The notes: generated by a model from the sequence alone, not told the origin. A DNA stretch of 64,000 bases from Janthinobacterium sp. FW305-129 (GCF_020858115.1 NZ_JACYMM010000001.1:682001-746000), one strand, 5' to 3'. Shown: positions 1 to 11,235, counted from the first letter of the stretch. Translations and numbers: made by a program.

Positions 1-2
1 CG

Positions 3-170
3 CTGGCGCGCCAGGCCGTGCATGCGGGCTTCTCCAACGATATCGGCGCGCTGCGCCTCCTGCATGCGGATCTGCTGATGGCGCTCGATGCGCTGTCGCA
101 AGCCGTCACGGCCCTGCAAACGGGCACGGCGCAAGCCGATGACTATAGCGACATCGGGAGCCGGCCATGA
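3..170 (+). CDS. C-terminal fragment of an unidentified protein
   Basis: An open frame with no start in the window ends at a TGA that overlaps the ATG of the HDOD gene (ATGA), so the two are translationally coupled. About 55 residues are visible: an alanine- and leucine-rich helical stretch and a short acidic tail ending SRP. The helix recalls the last helices of a histidine phosphotransfer or kinase domain, but no intact HxxKG phosphorylation motif can be seen, so I do not assign a family. Its position ahead of a chain of signalling genes suggests a signalling protein; that is inference. Confidence 0.5.
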   Translation: MARQAVHAGFSNDIGALRLLHADLLMALDALSQAVTALQTGTAQADDYSDIGSRP

Positions 171-1081
171 GCGCGCACATCGACCTGGCAGGCTTGCTCG
201 GCGGCGCCATCCTGCCTTCGCCCGCCTGGCGCCAGCACTGGCTGGCGAGCCGCTGCCAGCAGCAGGTTCCGCTCGATGAGCTCGCCGAACAGATAGGCTG
301 CGATCCGGCCCTGACCGGCAAGGTCATCGGCCTGGCGAATGCCGGCGTGCCACCGGGCGAACGCATGCATGCTGCAGTCAACGCCGCGCTGCTGGAGGCC
401 ATCGGCCTGCCCGCCCTGCGCGAGGCGATCGCCGCCCCGGCCCCGCCAGCGGCCACCTGCGCGCATTTCGACGCGCAGCGCTTCTGGTCGCACTCGCTGG
501 CCATGGCGTGCGCCGCCCGCGTGGCGGGCGACGCGCTGCAGCTGGCGCCGGCCGATGAGCTGTACAGCTGCGGCTTGCTGGCCAACTGCGGCCAGCTGGC
601 CCTGGCCACCTTGCATCCGCAGGAATATGGACAACTGCTGGCCCAGCATGGCGACGCTGCCGGCGCCCGGCTGCTGTGCGCGGAGTCGCGGCGCTTCGGC
701 CACCACCGGCTGGCCCTGTCGGCCAGCCTCATGCGGGGCTGGGGCATGCCGGAGATCCTGTGCGACGCCGTGCGCTGCCATGCCGCGCCGCCCGGCTTCG
801 GGCGTGCCGGGCACATGACGGACCTGGCCTGGCTGCTGAAGCTGGCCAGCAGTTTCGCCGACTTGATACTGCGCAATGGTGCGGGGCCGCGCGGGCCGGC
901 CCTGGCCGCTGCGCGGGTACTGGGCCTGGACGCAGAACACATGGAAACCCTGCTACGCCACAGCAACGCCGAGTGGAGCGAATGGCGCGAGATCCTGGCA
1001 GCGCCCGCCCATGTCGCCACTTGCCGCACGCGCACCAGGCCCCGGCCCGCCACCGGCCAGGTTTTTAGTGAATTCATCTAA
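167..1081 (+). CDS. HDOD domain signalling protein
   Basis: 304 residues, nearly all of it one HDOD domain, an HD-like fold that has lost hydrolase activity and acts in signal transduction. The family's FWxHS segment is present (F106-W107-S108-H109). The usual HD metal site is degenerate: where HD enzymes have GLLHDIG, residues 136-143 read GLLANCGQ, so phosphohydrolase activity is not expected. No receiver or membrane segment is visible. The start overlaps the stop of the preceding partial gene, and 74 bp separate it from the next response regulator gene, which has its own promoter. HDOD proteins often sit with kinases, response regulators and c-di-GMP proteins, as here. The partner and signal are unknown. 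Confidence 0.85.
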   Translation: MSAHIDLAGLLGGAILPSPAWRQHWLASRCQQQVPLDELAEQIGCDPALTGKVIGLANAGVPPGERMHAAVNAALLEAIGLPALREAIAAPAPPAATCAHFDAQRFWSHSLAMACAARVAGDALQLAPADELYSCGLLANCGQLALATLHPQEYGQLLAQHGDAAGARLLCAESRRFGHHRLALSASLMRGWGMPEILCDAVRCHAAPPGFGRAGHMTDLAWLLKLASSFADLILRNGAGPRGPALAAARVLGLDAEHMETLLRHSNAEWSEWREILAAPAHVATCRTRTRPRPATGQVFSEFI

Positions 1082-1091
1082 TTCGTTGAAA

Positions 1092-1120
1092 TTGATTTTT
1101 TGAGCGCGATTGCGTATCAT
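1092..1120 (+). promoter_or_regulatory. sigma70-type promoter for the HTH-REC regulator
   Basis: TTGATT (1092-1097) and TATCAT (1115-1120) are separated by exactly 17 bp in the short AT-rich gap between the HDOD gene and the HTH-REC regulator gene at 1156. The likely transcription start is near 1127, which gives a leader of about 30 nt. Assigned from hexamer match and spacing only. Confidence 0.55.
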
Positions 1121-1155
1121 TCCCTTCAACTTCATCCGCGACCATAAAGTCCATC

Positions 1156-1782
1156 ATGCACACTGCAGACGTTTGCACTACCCAAAAGGCCGCCGAAATC
1201 CTCGGTATTTCGGTGACATCGGTACAGCAACTGGTCGAGGCAGGCGTAATCGAAGCCTGGAAAACCAAGGGCGGCCACCGGCGCATTCCCCTCGCGGCCG
1301 TCGAGGCCTACAAGGGCAATCCCGGCCAGCCGGGCCAGGACCAGCGCGCGGCGCGCGCCAGCCGCCCCGCCCCATCAGGCCGTCCGCCCTCCATCCTGGT
1401 AATCGAAGACAATCCGATCGAGCGCGCGCTGTATGAAAAGCAGATCGGCTCCTGGGGCTTGCAGGCGGCATTGCGCTTTTGCGAGAACGGCTACCAGGCG
1501 CTGATGGAAATCGCCCGCGACCAGCCCGACATCCTGCTGGCCGACATCGTCATGGAAGGCATCGACGGCTACGAGGTGATCCGCACCATCCTGGCCGATC
1601 CGCTGCTGGCGGAGATGCATATCGCCATGCTGTCGAGCCTGACGTCGGAGGAACTCGAAGAACGCGGCGGCGTGCCGCCCGGCGTGGTGTTCTTTGCCAA
1701 ACCCGTCAATTACGACGAGCTGCGCGGCTATCTGCGCGCCTGCTGCGCCGGCCATGCGCGGCGCAACAGCCTGGCCGCCTAG
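1156..1782 (+). CDS. Response regulator with N-terminal excisionase-type HTH
   Basis: 208 residues. Residues 7-50 form a small winged helix of the excisionase/MerR type (AAEILGISVTSVQQLVEAG, then KGGHRRI). A linker rich in Gly, Pro and Ala follows. Residues 78-200 are a receiver domain with an acidic pocket (IEDN), the phospho-acceptor D130 in LLADIVMEG, and the conserved K182 in FFAKP. The order, DNA-binding domain first and receiver last, is the reverse of OmpR and NarL proteins. An Hpt protein and three sensor kinases follow on the same strand and are the likely phosphate donors. DNA targets are unknown. The gene has its own promoter just upstream. Confidence 0.88.
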   Translation: MHTADVCTTQKAAEILGISVTSVQQLVEAGVIEAWKTKGGHRRIPLAAVEAYKGNPGQPGQDQRAARASRPAPSGRPPSILVIEDNPIERALYEKQIGSWGLQAALRFCENGYQALMEIARDQPDILLADIVMEGIDGYEVIRTILADPLLAEMHIAMLSSLTSEELEERGGVPPGVVFFAKPVNYDELRGYLRACCAGHARRNSLAA

Positions 1783-1809
1783 TTCACCACCTTTGTCCGG
1801 GAGTCCAGC

Positions 1810-2172
1810 ATGCCAGCCTATCGCCACATCGATCCCGCCGTGCTGTTCCAGGCCACCGGCCATGACCTGGAGATGTTCCGCGCCCTGTCCCAGACCTATC
1901 TGGACACGTCGCCGGCCATGTATGCGCGCGTGGAGCAGGCCGTGCGCGGCGGTGCGGCGCAAGCCATCGTGCATGCCTGCCATACCCTGCGCGGCACGGT
2001 GGCCCTGCTGGGCGCCCGCGCGCTGACGGCGCGCCTGGCGGAACTGGAGCAGCTGGTGCGCCACCAGGGCGTGGCGGCACCCGGCTGGCTCGCAGAAACG
2101 GCGGCGCTGCTCGGCGCGGTGGAACAGGAGGTACGCCGCAGCATGCTTGACTACACGGGCGCGCAGGCATGA
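1810..2172 (+). CDS. Stand-alone histidine phosphotransfer (Hpt) protein
   Basis: 120 residues, a single four-helix Hpt domain. The phospho-accepting histidine is H58 in [12 protein letters not shown]; the usual Lys of HxxKG is Arg here, a common change. It has no catalytic domain, so it can only relay phosphate between receiver domains. It lies 27 bp after the response regulator and overlaps the start of the following hybrid kinase by 4 bp (ATGA). This suggests the relay: kinase H364, its receiver D676, this Hpt H58, then D130 of the regulator at 1156. That circuit is inferred from order and domain content. GGGAG stands a few bases before the ATG. Confidence 0.88.
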   Translation: MPAYRHIDPAVLFQATGHDLEMFRALSQTYLDTSPAMYARVEQAVRGGAAQAIVHACHTLRGTVALLGARALTARLAELEQLVRHQGVAAPGWLAETAALLGAVEQEVRRSMLDYTGAQA

Positions 2173-4427
2173 ATGCGCGCCGGGCCATCCTGCGCCTGGT
2201 CCACCGCTATCCGCCGCGCACCACGGCAGCCGTGGCCGGCCTGGCGCTGGTGGGTCTGCTGGCGCTGTGCATCGTCATCTCCGGCATGCTGCTGCACCGC
2301 GAAGCCGTCGAAGACTGGAAACGGGATCTGTCCAACCTGTCGCTGCTGCTGGCGGAAAACACGGCGCAAAGCATGACGGCGGCCCGCCTCGTGCTCGACA
2401 GCGTCAGCAACGAAGTGCAGGCAGCCGCCCCGGCCGACGGAGCCGCGCTGGCCGCCACCGCCGGCAACCAGGCCATGCACCAGATGCTGCGGCACAAGAT
2501 CGGCGGCGTGCCGCAAGTGGACGTGGTGTCCATCGTGGGCGGCGACGGCGCCGTGCTGGTCTTCAGCCGCGCCTTTCCCGCACCGCCCATCCGCCTCGAC
2601 GAGCGCGATTATTTCGATTACCACCGCCGCCACCCGGACGGCGGCATGCACGTCAGCGCGCCCGTGCAAAACAAGGGCAACGGTGCCTGGACCTTCTATA
2701 TCAGCCGGCGCATCAGCGGGCCGGACGGCCGCTTCCTGGGCGTGATCCTGGTGGGCCTGTCGTGCGATTTCTTCAGCAAATTCTTCCAGAACACGAGCAT
2801 CGGCGAGCATACGGCCTTTTCCCTGTACCGCAGCGACTACACCCTGCTGGCGCGCTGGCCTGCCGCCCCCGCCATGATGGGCAAGCGCAACCTGACGGGC
2901 AGTACCTACCGCCTGCTGGAACAGGGCAAGACGCATGGCGTGCTGCAGGTGGACTTGCCGCGCGCGGCCGAACAGGGCCGCCCGGTCGACCGCCTGGCCG
3001 GCATCCGTCTGGTGCGCGACTATCCGCTGGCCGTCAACGTCACCGTCACGGACGAAGTCTACCTGGCGGGCTGGCGCCGCATGCTGCGCACCATGGGCGG
3101 GGCGGCGCTGGTCAGCCTGCTGGCGGTGGCGCTGGCCGTGGCGCTGATCATGGGCCTGCTGCGGCGCCGCGAGCGCGACACGGCCAAGGCGCTGGCGCTG
3201 CAGGCGCACGCGGAAACGGCCAATGCCGCCAAGTCGCGCTTCCTGGCCATCATGAGCCATGAAATCCGCACGCCGATGGCCGGCATCGCCGGCATGGCCG
3301 AACTGCTGCTGGAAACCCCGCTCGATGCGACGCAGCGCCACTATGCGGCCAACGTCAGCAACGGCGTGCACGACCTGATGCACATACTCAACGACATTCT
3401 CGACCTGTCCAAGGCCGAGGCGGGCCAGATGGGCGTGGAACTGCGCGACTTCGACCCGCGCCAGCTGCTCGACGACCTGCTGGCGCTGCACCACGCGCAG
3501 GCGGACCGCAAAGGCTTGCAGCTGGTGGCCGAGGTGGACCCGCGCGTGCCGCGGCAGGTGTGCTCGGACCGCACGCGCATCGCGCAAATACTGGGCAACC
3601 TGGTCGGCAACGCCATCAAATTCACGGCGTCGGGACAGGTGACGGTGAGCCTGCAGCTGGCGCCTGGCGCACCGGACAGCCCCGGCACGGCCGCCCTCCT
3701 GTTCCGCGTCAGCGACGCCGGCATCGGCATGACGCCCGAGCAGCTGGGCCGCGTCTTCCTGCCCTACTGCCAGGCCGACGCCAGCATCAGCGGCGCATAT
3801 GGCGGCACGGGACTGGGCCTGGCCATCTGCCAGCAACTGGCCGGACTGCTGGGCGGCGAGATCGGCTGCGACAGCACGCCCGGCGCCGGCTCGCGCTTCA
3901 CCGTGCGCATCCCGTGCGGCCCGGCCGCCCCGGCTGGCGTGCCGCAGGACGAAGCGTGCGCCGCGCCGCCTGCCGCGCCGCCAGCACCGCCCGCCCCCGT
4001 CCCTGCGCCGGCACCGGAGCCGGAGCCGGAGTCCGCGCCCGCGGCCCGCATCCTGCTGGTCGAGGACACGGCGCTGAACCGCCAGCTGGTCTGCCTGCAG
4101 CTGGGCGGGCGCGGCTACGCCATCGATACGGCGGAAAACGGCGAGCTGGGCCTGCTGGCCCTGGCGGCACAGCGCTATGACCTGGTGCTGATGGATTGCA
4201 TGATGCCCGTCATGGATGGCTACCAGGCTTGCCAGACGCTGCGCGCGCGCGAACTGCGCAGCGGCGCCGCGCGCACCCCCGTCATCGCCCTGACGGCGGG
4301 CGTCACCGACGACGACAGGCAGCGCTGCATGGATGCCGGCATGGACGCTTACCTGTCCAAACCCTTCACGGCGGCCCAGTTGCGCGAGCTGGTGGAACAC
4401 TGGCTGGCACGCCAGGCCACATCCTAG
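2169..4427 (+). CDS. Membrane hybrid sensor histidine kinase (PDC sensor-HisKA-HATPase-REC)
   Basis: 752 residues. A transmembrane helix at about 19-43 and a second at about 305-328 enclose a periplasmic region of about 260 residues. This region looks like a double-Cache/PDC sensor: it contains [11 protein letters not shown] and an [15 protein letters not shown] segment typical of that family. The cytoplasmic part has HisKA with H364 in MSHEIRTPM, a HATPase with N, G1 and G2 boxes (DAGIGM, GGTGLGL), a Pro/Ala/Glu-rich linker near 605-635, and a receiver with phospho-acceptor D676 ([11 protein letters not shown]). It forms a probable operon with the Hpt gene, which it overlaps. The ligand is unknown; PDC sensors usually bind small organic acids or amino acids. 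Confidence 0.9.
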   Translation: MNARRAILRLVHRYPPRTTAAVAGLALVGLLALCIVISGMLLHREAVEDWKRDLSNLSLLLAENTAQSMTAARLVLDSVSNEVQAAAPADGAALAATAGNQAMHQMLRHKIGGVPQVDVVSIVGGDGAVLVFSRAFPAPPIRLDERDYFDYHRRHPDGGMHVSAPVQNKGNGAWTFYISRRISGPDGRFLGVILVGLSCDFFSKFFQNTSIGEHTAFSLYRSDYTLLARWPAAPAMMGKRNLTGSTYRLLEQGKTHGVLQVDLPRAAEQGRPVDRLAGIRLVRDYPLAVNVTVTDEVYLAGWRRMLRTMGGAALVSLLAVALAVALIMGLLRRRERDTAKALALQAHAETANAAKSRFLAIMSHEIRTPMAGIAGMAELLLETPLDATQRHYAANVSNGVHDLMHILNDILDLSKAEAGQMGVELRDFDPRQLLDDLLALHHAQADRKGLQLVAEVDPRVPRQVCSDRTRIAQILGNLVGNAIKFTASGQVTVSLQLAPGAPDSPGTAALLFRVSDAGIGMTPEQLGRVFLPYCQADASISGAYGGTGLGLAICQQLAGLLGGEIGCDSTPGAGSRFTVRIPCGPAAPAGVPQDEACAAPPAAPPAPPAPVPAPAPEPEPESAPAARILLVEDTALNRQLVCLQLGGRGYAIDTAENGELGLLALAAQRYDLVLMDCMMPVMDGYQACQTLRARELRSGAARTPVIALTAGVTDDDRQRCMDAGMDAYLSKPFTAAQLRELVEHWLARQATS

Positions 4428-4495
4428 GCGCAGCGGGCAAATACAACACTTACCACAAATAATTCAATTTTATCGATGAAATCATTTATATTCGA

Positions 4496-4501
4496 TATAA
4501 T
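4496..4501 (+). promoter_or_regulatory. Possible -10 element before the second kinase
   Basis: A perfect TATAAT lies in a distinctly AT-rich stretch (about 4440-4505) of otherwise GC-rich DNA, between two kinase genes. No good -35 is visible at 16-18 bp, so the promoter is tentative. It would give a leader of about 75 nt before the ATG at 4582. Confidence 0.3.
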
Positions 4502-4581
4502 TGATCGCAGAGAGTAATGCAGTCCGTGTCCAGGTCCGCCATCGCGGCGGCCGTCACGGGACGACTACTGTGGGAGGCGGC

Positions 4582-6306
<1,725 letters not shown>

Positions 6307-6353
6307 TCACAGGGAAAGTTGTTCTTCTCCCCTATACGGTATAGCATCGTCAC

Positions 6354-9300
6354 ATGATCCGACTACCAGGTGGCGACGCAGTGCACAGACGACTGATTGA
6401 GTGGCTTTTTTTTCTCCTCGGACTGCTGGTCATCGGCGTCACCCTGGCGTATCTGCACCTCGCCGAAGCCACGCGGCACGCGGCGGCGGAACGCGAGCGG
6501 CTGGAGGTGCTGACGGCGCTGCTGGCAAAGAATATCGAAGTCGACCTGGCCGCCACCAACCTGGTGCTCGAAGGCGTGATCCGCGACTTTCTCGGCCCTG
6601 CGGCGGAAACGGGCGCCAGCCAGGCCCTGCCCCGGCGCCTGACCGCCCTGGTCGACGCCATGCCCGGCGTGCGCACCATGCTGGTGCTCGACGCCAGCGG
6701 CAAGCCCCTCGCCACGAATATCCCGGAGTTGATGCAACAGGATTTTTCGCGCCGCGGCTACTTCCAGACGGTGCGCGACGCGCCCGACGCGCACATGCTG
6801 TACCTGTCGCCGCCCTTCCGCTCGTTCAGGAACGACCTCGTGATGACGGCCGCGCGCATGGTGCCGGACCGGCAGGGCCGCTTCGCCGGCCTGGTGATGG
6901 CGACCTTCGATCCCGAATATTTCACGGGCAAGTTCCGCACCGCCATGTATGCGGGCGACGTGTGGGCCGTGGTGCTGCACGGCGACGGCCACCAGTTCCT
7001 CAACTACCCGGCCAAGGGCGCCGTCGACGGCAGCAACCTGGACGTGCCCGGCAGCTTCCTGCGGCGCCTGCGCGACAGCGGCCAGCCATCGGCGGTGCTC
7101 GACGGTGTGATGGTGCCCGGCCAGCCCGCCAGCCCGCCGCGCATGATGGCCATGGCCACGATCGCGCCGCCGGCGCTGCACATGGACCGCGCGCTGATCA
7201 TCGGTCTGAGCCGCGAGGAAGCGGCCATCGCCGCTCCGCTGCGGCGCCAGGCAACCGGCTATGCCATTTTCTTCGCCATCCTGGCCGCCACCGGCAGCGC
7301 GCTGCTGTACTGGAGCCAGCGGCGCCGGCGGCACCTGGCCGCCTGGCACGCGCAGCAGGAAAGCGCGCGGCAGGCCATGCAGGCCGTGTCGGACAGCGAA
7401 ACGCGCTTTCGCACGCTGATCGAGGATGCGCCGCTGGCCATCGCCATCCTGCGCCATGGCCGCTTCGTCTATTCGAACCCCCGCTACCGCCACTTGCACG
7501 GCTACGCCCTCGAGGACGACTTGAGCGGCCTGCCGTGGCGCAGCATGCTCACGGCAGAATCGCAGGCGGCGCTGGCGAGCAGCGAGGCGCTGATCGAGGC
7601 CGATTCCGCCAGCGAGCAGGTCTTCGAAGCAGTCGGCCTGGACAAGCAGGGACGGCCCGTGCCCATCCTCAAGACGACGGCCCGCGTGATGCTCAAGGAC
7701 GGGCCGGCAACGCTGATCTTCGTGCAGGACATATCCGCGCAAAAACAGGCCGAGGAAGCCATGCTGCTGGCGCGCGACGGGGCCGAGGCGGCCAACCGCA
7801 GCAAGGCCGAATTCCTCGCCAACATGAGCCATGAAATCCGCTCGCCCCTGAATGCCATCCTCGGCATGGCCTGGCTGCTGGAAAGAGGCGGCCTCGATGG
7901 CGAGGCGCTGCTGATGGCGCGCAAGATCCGCGCCGCCGGCCAGTCGCTGCTCGGCATTATCAACGATGTGCTGGACGTGTCCAAAATCGAGGCGGGCCAT
8001 ATGCACCTGGAACAGGCGCCGTTCCGCCTGGCCGAGGTGATCGACAAGATCGCCGCCAGCATGGGCGTGGCCGTGCATGACAAGCCCATCGCCGTGCGCA
8101 TCGGCCCCCTGCCCGACGGCATCGACCATGTGCTGGGCGACGCGCTGCGGCTGGAACAGGTGCTGGTCAACCTCACCAGCAACGCCATCAAGTTCACGGC
8201 GCAGGGCACAGTCGAGCTGCACACGGCGCTGGAAAGCCGCGATGGCGATGTCGCCGTGCTGCGCTTTTGCGTGCGCGACACGGGCATCGGCATAGCCCCC
8301 GAAGTGCAGGAAACGATCTTTTCCGCCTTCACCCAGGCCGACACCTCGACCACGCGCCGCTTCGGCGGCACGGGCCTGGGCCTGACCATCTGCCGCCAGC
8401 TGGTGCGTCTGATGGGCGGCGCCCTGCGCCTGAAAAGCACGCTGGGCCAGGGCAGCGAATTCAGTTTCACGGCGCCGCTGCAGCTGATGCCCGCGCGCGC
8501 GCGCGGCATGCCCGACATGCAGGGCCTGCACGTGCTGCTGGCCGACGGCAACGCCGCCACGCGCGCGACGGTCGGCGCCGTGGCGCAAGGCCTGGGCTGG
8601 AGCGTGCATGCGGTCGCCGGCGGCGAGGCGGCGCTCGACTACGCGCTCGCCTGCGCCGAGGGCGCGCGGCCCGGCGTCGTCCTGCTGGCCGCGCACCTGC
8701 CTGACATGGATGGCGAAGCCGTTGCGCGCGCGCTGCGCGAGCACTTGCCGCCGCAAGATTGCCCCGTCGTCATCGTGGCGGCCAGCGGCGCGCCGGCCAC
8801 GGCGCCCGCGCGCCGCCATACCGATCCGGACAATCCCGCCGATGCCATCCTCAACGAACCCGTCACGGCCTCCAGCCTGTACAACGCAACGATGGATGCG
8901 CGCCAGCGCCGCGCCGAACTGGCCGGCCTCGATGCCAGCCATGCGGCGCTGGAGGAACGCCAGCTCGCCGGCGTGCGCGTGCTGGTGGTCGACGACAGCG
9001 AAATCAACCGGGACGTGGTCAACCATATCCTGCGCGACCAGGGAGCCCTGCCCGCGTTCGCCTGCGATGGCCGGCAGGCGCTGGACTGGCTGCTGGATCA
9101 CCCGGATGAAGTCGACATCGTGCTGATGGACGTGCAGATGCCCGTCATGGATGGCTTGCAGGCCACGCGCGCGCTGCGCCAGCTGCCGCAATTCCACGAC
9201 CTTCCCGTGGTGGCGCTGACGGCGGGCGCATTCCAGACGCAGCAGACGGCGGCGCTGGAAGCGGGCATGAACCATTTCATCAGCAAACCATTCGACGTGC

Positions 9301-9797
9301 CGCAGACCATCGCCCTGGTCGCGCGCGTGCACCGGCGCCATGCACAAGGCTTGCCGGCCCTGCCGCCAGCCATCAGCGCGGCGGCGATGCCCGTGCCGCC
9401 ATCCGGCACGGCACCCGTGATCGACCTGGCGCAAGGACTGGCGCAGTGGCTCGACGAGGCGCCCTACCGCCAGCACCTGTCGCGCTTTGGCGCCACGTAC
9501 CGCAACACCGTCGCCACCATGCGCGCCCTGCTGGCGGCCAACGCGCGCGGCGACGCCGCCGCGCTGGCGCACAAGCTGGCCGGCGTGGCGGGCAGCCTGG
9601 CCCTGCCCGCCACCCTGCACGCGGCCCAGCGCGCGGAGCAGCTGCTCCACGCCGGCAAGGACGCGGCCGCCGCGCTCGACACCCTGGAACTGGCGCTGGC
9701 GCACGCCATCGATGCCGCCGCCGCATACACGGCACAGGCGCCGGCGCCTGGCCAGGCAGCCACGCCAGAAACGCAACATGGCAGCGCATGCCAATGA
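6354..9797 (+). CDS. Large hybrid kinase (PDC-PAS-HisKA-HATPase-pseudoREC-REC-Hpt)
   Basis: 1147 residues from ATG 6354. GTG at 6381 has a better ribosome site (AGGTGG, 7 bp away) and may be the true start. Order: transmembrane helix (about 14-34), double-Cache-like periplasmic sensor, second helix (about 300-320), PAS (about 340-465), HisKA with H493 (MSHEIRSPL), HATPase (DTGIGI, GGTGLGL), two receivers and a C-terminal Hpt with H1073 (AHKLAGVAGSL). The first receiver reads VVLLAAHLPDMDG, so the phospho-acceptor Asp is replaced by Ala at about 779; it looks inactive. The second is intact (D926). The protein contains a whole internal relay. The signal and output are unknown. Confidence 0.9.
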   Translation: MIRLPGGDAVHRRLIEWLFFLLGLLVIGVTLAYLHLAEATRHAAAERERLEVLTALLAKNIEVDLAATNLVLEGVIRDFLGPAAETGASQALPRRLTALVDAMPGVRTMLVLDASGKPLATNIPELMQQDFSRRGYFQTVRDAPDAHMLYLSPPFRSFRNDLVMTAARMVPDRQGRFAGLVMATFDPEYFTGKFRTAMYAGDVWAVVLHGDGHQFLNYPAKGAVDGSNLDVPGSFLRRLRDSGQPSAVLDGVMVPGQPASPPRMMAMATIAPPALHMDRALIIGLSREEAAIAAPLRRQATGYAIFFAILAATGSALLYWSQRRRRHLAAWHAQQESARQAMQAVSDSETRFRTLIEDAPLAIAILRHGRFVYSNPRYRHLHGYALEDDLSGLPWRSMLTAESQAALASSEALIEADSASEQVFEAVGLDKQGRPVPILKTTARVMLKDGPATLIFVQDISAQKQAEEAMLLARDGAEAANRSKAEFLANMSHEIRSPLNAILGMAWLLERGGLDGEALLMARKIRAAGQSLLGIINDVLDVSKIEAGHMHLEQAPFRLAEVIDKIAASMGVAVHDKPIAVRIGPLPDGIDHVLGDALRLEQVLVNLTSNAIKFTAQGTVELHTALESRDGDVAVLRFCVRDTGIGIAPEVQETIFSAFTQADTSTTRRFGGTGLGLTICRQLVRLMGGALRLKSTLGQGSEFSFTAPLQLMPARARGMPDMQGLHVLLADGNAATRATVGAVAQGLGWSVHAVAGGEAALDYALACAEGARPGVVLLAAHLPDMDGEAVARALREHLPPQDCPVVIVAASGAPATAPARRHTDPDNPADAILNEPVTASSLYNATMDARQRRAELAGLDASHAALEERQLAGVRVLVVDDSEINRDVVNHILRDQGALPAFACDGRQALDWLLDHPDEVDIVLMDVQMPVMDGLQATRALRQLPQFHDLPVVALTAGAFQTQQTAALEAGMNHFISKPFDVPQTIALVARVHRRHAQGLPALPPAISAAAMPVPPSGTAPVIDLAQGLAQWLDEAPYRQHLSRFGATYRNTVATMRALLAANARGDAAALAHKLAGVAGSLALPATLHAAQRAEQLLHAGKDAAAALDTLELALAHAIDAAAAYTAQAPAPGQAATPETQHGSACQ

Positions 9798-9830
9798 TAA
9801 ACTTGCCAATATAAAAATTCAGGAGACGCC

Positions 9831-9956
9831 ATGATCTGGTGCAGGGATTTGCTGCTGAGAGCCTTGATGCTGGGCCTGCTGCTATTCGTCGTGGGCGAAT
9901 CGCTGTCGTACTGGACGCCGGAAATCAGGAAACTGCTGGCCTGGCGCCCGTCCTGA
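9831..9956 (+). CDS. 41-residue membrane peptide
   Basis: A short frame from ATG 9831 to TGA 9954 with a strong ribosome site (AGGAG, 5 bp before the ATG). The peptide begins with a positively charged segment (MIWCRDLLLR), then one hydrophobic helix of about 15 residues, then SYWTPEIRKLLAWRPS. It lies 33 bp after the large hybrid kinase and converges with nnrS. The layout suits a small single-pass inner membrane protein, perhaps a modulator of the adjacent kinase or of NnrS; function is unknown. I call it because of the ribosome site and sensible topology; no homologue is recalled. Confidence 0.5.
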   Translation: MIWCRDLLLRALMLGLLLFVVGESLSYWTPEIRKLLAWRPS

Positions 9957-9963
9957 TACCAGC

Positions 9964-11178
9964 TTAGCCTTCGCGCCCATCCACCCTGGCGCGCCACAGA
10001 TAGGGCGCATACACGCACGCATACAGGCCAAAGGCCAGCGACCAGCACGCGCCGGCCGCCAGCAGCAGCGGCATGGACAGCGCGGCGGGACCGGCGGCGG
10101 CCAGCAGGCGCGCCAGCGCGCCCAGCTGGATCAGCCAGTACATCGCCGCTTCCGCCCGGCCGCCCCTCAGTGGACGGCCCGTATGGCCCAGGGTGGTGCG
10201 CGTCATCATGCCGATGATCAGGCCCGCCATCGAGCCCACGGTCAGCGCGTGCAGCGCGGCGCTGGCCGGCAGCAGGCCGAGACTGGCCAGTCCCAGCAGC
10301 GCAAAGCCGATACCGATCCACGCATACGACAGGTGCAGTATCCACAGCAGCGGCACGCGCACCGTGCGCTGCGGCTGCCAGGCCAGCAGGTTGGCCAGCG
10401 ACACGCCGGCAGCACAGAACGCCAGCGGCGCCGTCAGCCAGGCTGGCGCACCGGCCAGCCACGCGATGGCGGCGGCCGCCATGCAGGCCACGGCGATCAG
10501 GGCCCGCTGCGGACTGGCCACGGGCGTGCTGCCAGGCGCGCCATTGCGCGTAAACATGGGAATGACGCGCGCGCCGATCACCGATTCGATCAGCACGATG
10601 ATGAAAATGGCCGCCTGCACGGGCAGGAACAGCGACAGCGGCAGCCAGCCAAGCTCAGCCGCGTGGAACAGGCCATTGGCCAGCGCCAGCAAGGCCAGCA
10701 GACCGACGAGGAACAGGTTGCGCGTATTGCCAGAGCGGCGCAACACCTGGTACAGGGGCCAGGCGGCCAGCGGCAGGAACAGCCAGTCCACCAGCGCCGG
10801 CAACAGGCCGGGGCCGCACAGCATGGCCACGCGCCCGGCCAGCCACAGGCCCGCCAGCGCCATCAGCGGCGCGCCGTGCGGCGTGGGCAAGCCCGTCCAG
10901 TTGCGTCCCGCCGTGTACAGGAAGCCCACGACGACGGCCACGGCAAAGCCGAACACCATCTCGTGCATGTGCCAGCCCAGGCCCACCTGCAAACCGCCCG
11001 GCAGCAATCCCGCATAGCTGGCCAGCCACAGTGGTATGCCGATGGCCGCAAACACGGCCGCCAGCAGGTAAAACGGGCGGAAACCCAGTTGCCAGACGGC
11101 GTGGCCGGCTTGCCATGGCGCCGCGCCGGAGGCGGCGGCGGGAGAGGAAGAAGGTTCGCTGATCGGGGTGATGGCCAT
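9964..11178 (-). CDS. nnrS: NnrS family heme/copper membrane protein
   Basis: 404 residues, mostly hydrophobic, with about twelve predicted membrane helices. It carries the family signature WHMHEMVFGF near residues 69-78 and other conserved membrane His residues. NnrS is a heme- and copper-containing membrane protein that protects cells against nitric oxide stress under low oxygen and is generally found with denitrification or nitrate respiration genes. That fits the nar island here. An NsrR-type palindrome and the nar-associated 19-bp motif lie in its promoter region, so control by nitric oxide and by the nitrate system is likely. The gene is downstream of narL on the same strand but has its own control region. 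Confidence 0.93.
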   Translation of the reverse strand: MAITPISEPSSSPAAASGAAPWQAGHAVWQLGFRPFYLLAAVFAAIGIPLWLASYAGLLPGGLQVGLGWHMHEMVFGFAVAVVVGFLYTAGRNWTGLPTPHGAPLMALAGLWLAGRVAMLCGPGLLPALVDWLFLPLAAWPLYQVLRRSGNTRNLFLVGLLALLALANGLFHAAELGWLPLSLFLPVQAAIFIIVLIESVIGARVIPMFTRNGAPGSTPVASPQRALIAVACMAAAAIAWLAGAPAWLTAPLAFCAAGVSLANLLAWQPQRTVRVPLLWILHLSYAWIGIGFALLGLASLGLLPASAALHALTVGSMAGLIIGMMTRTTLGHTGRPLRGGRAEAAMYWLIQLGALARLLAAAGPAALSMPLLLAAGACWSLAFGLYACVYAPYLWRARVDGREG

Positions 11179-11194
11179 GATGGAGTCGCCTTTA

Positions 11195-11217
11195 AAGATA
11201 TATTCAATATACTACTT
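11195..11217 (-). promoter_or_regulatory. Candidate NsrR operator upstream of nnrS
   Basis: A 23-bp imperfect palindrome that starts AAGATATATT and ends with ATACTACTT on the + strand. It matches the known NsrR consensus (AAGATGYATTT, N, then its complement) at 17 of 22 defined positions by my alignment. Its core TATATTCAATATA is a perfect palindrome. It lies 17-39 bp before the nnrS start codon, where a bound repressor would block transcription. NsrR is the nitric oxide-sensing iron-sulfur repressor; its own gene is not in the window. Confidence 0.55.
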
Positions 11218-11235
11218 TAAAAGCGCAGGAACTGC

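Noticed and set aside
3..170. Reading the first partial gene as an Hpt domain
   Set aside because: The His-to-Gly spacing of the Hpt motif is not met (VHAGFSNDIGA), so the family cannot be claimed.
6363..9809. A 1148-codon - strand frame opposite the large hybrid kinase
   Set aside because: Mirror of a clear kinase with HisKA, HATPase, REC and Hpt; no ribosome site or family.
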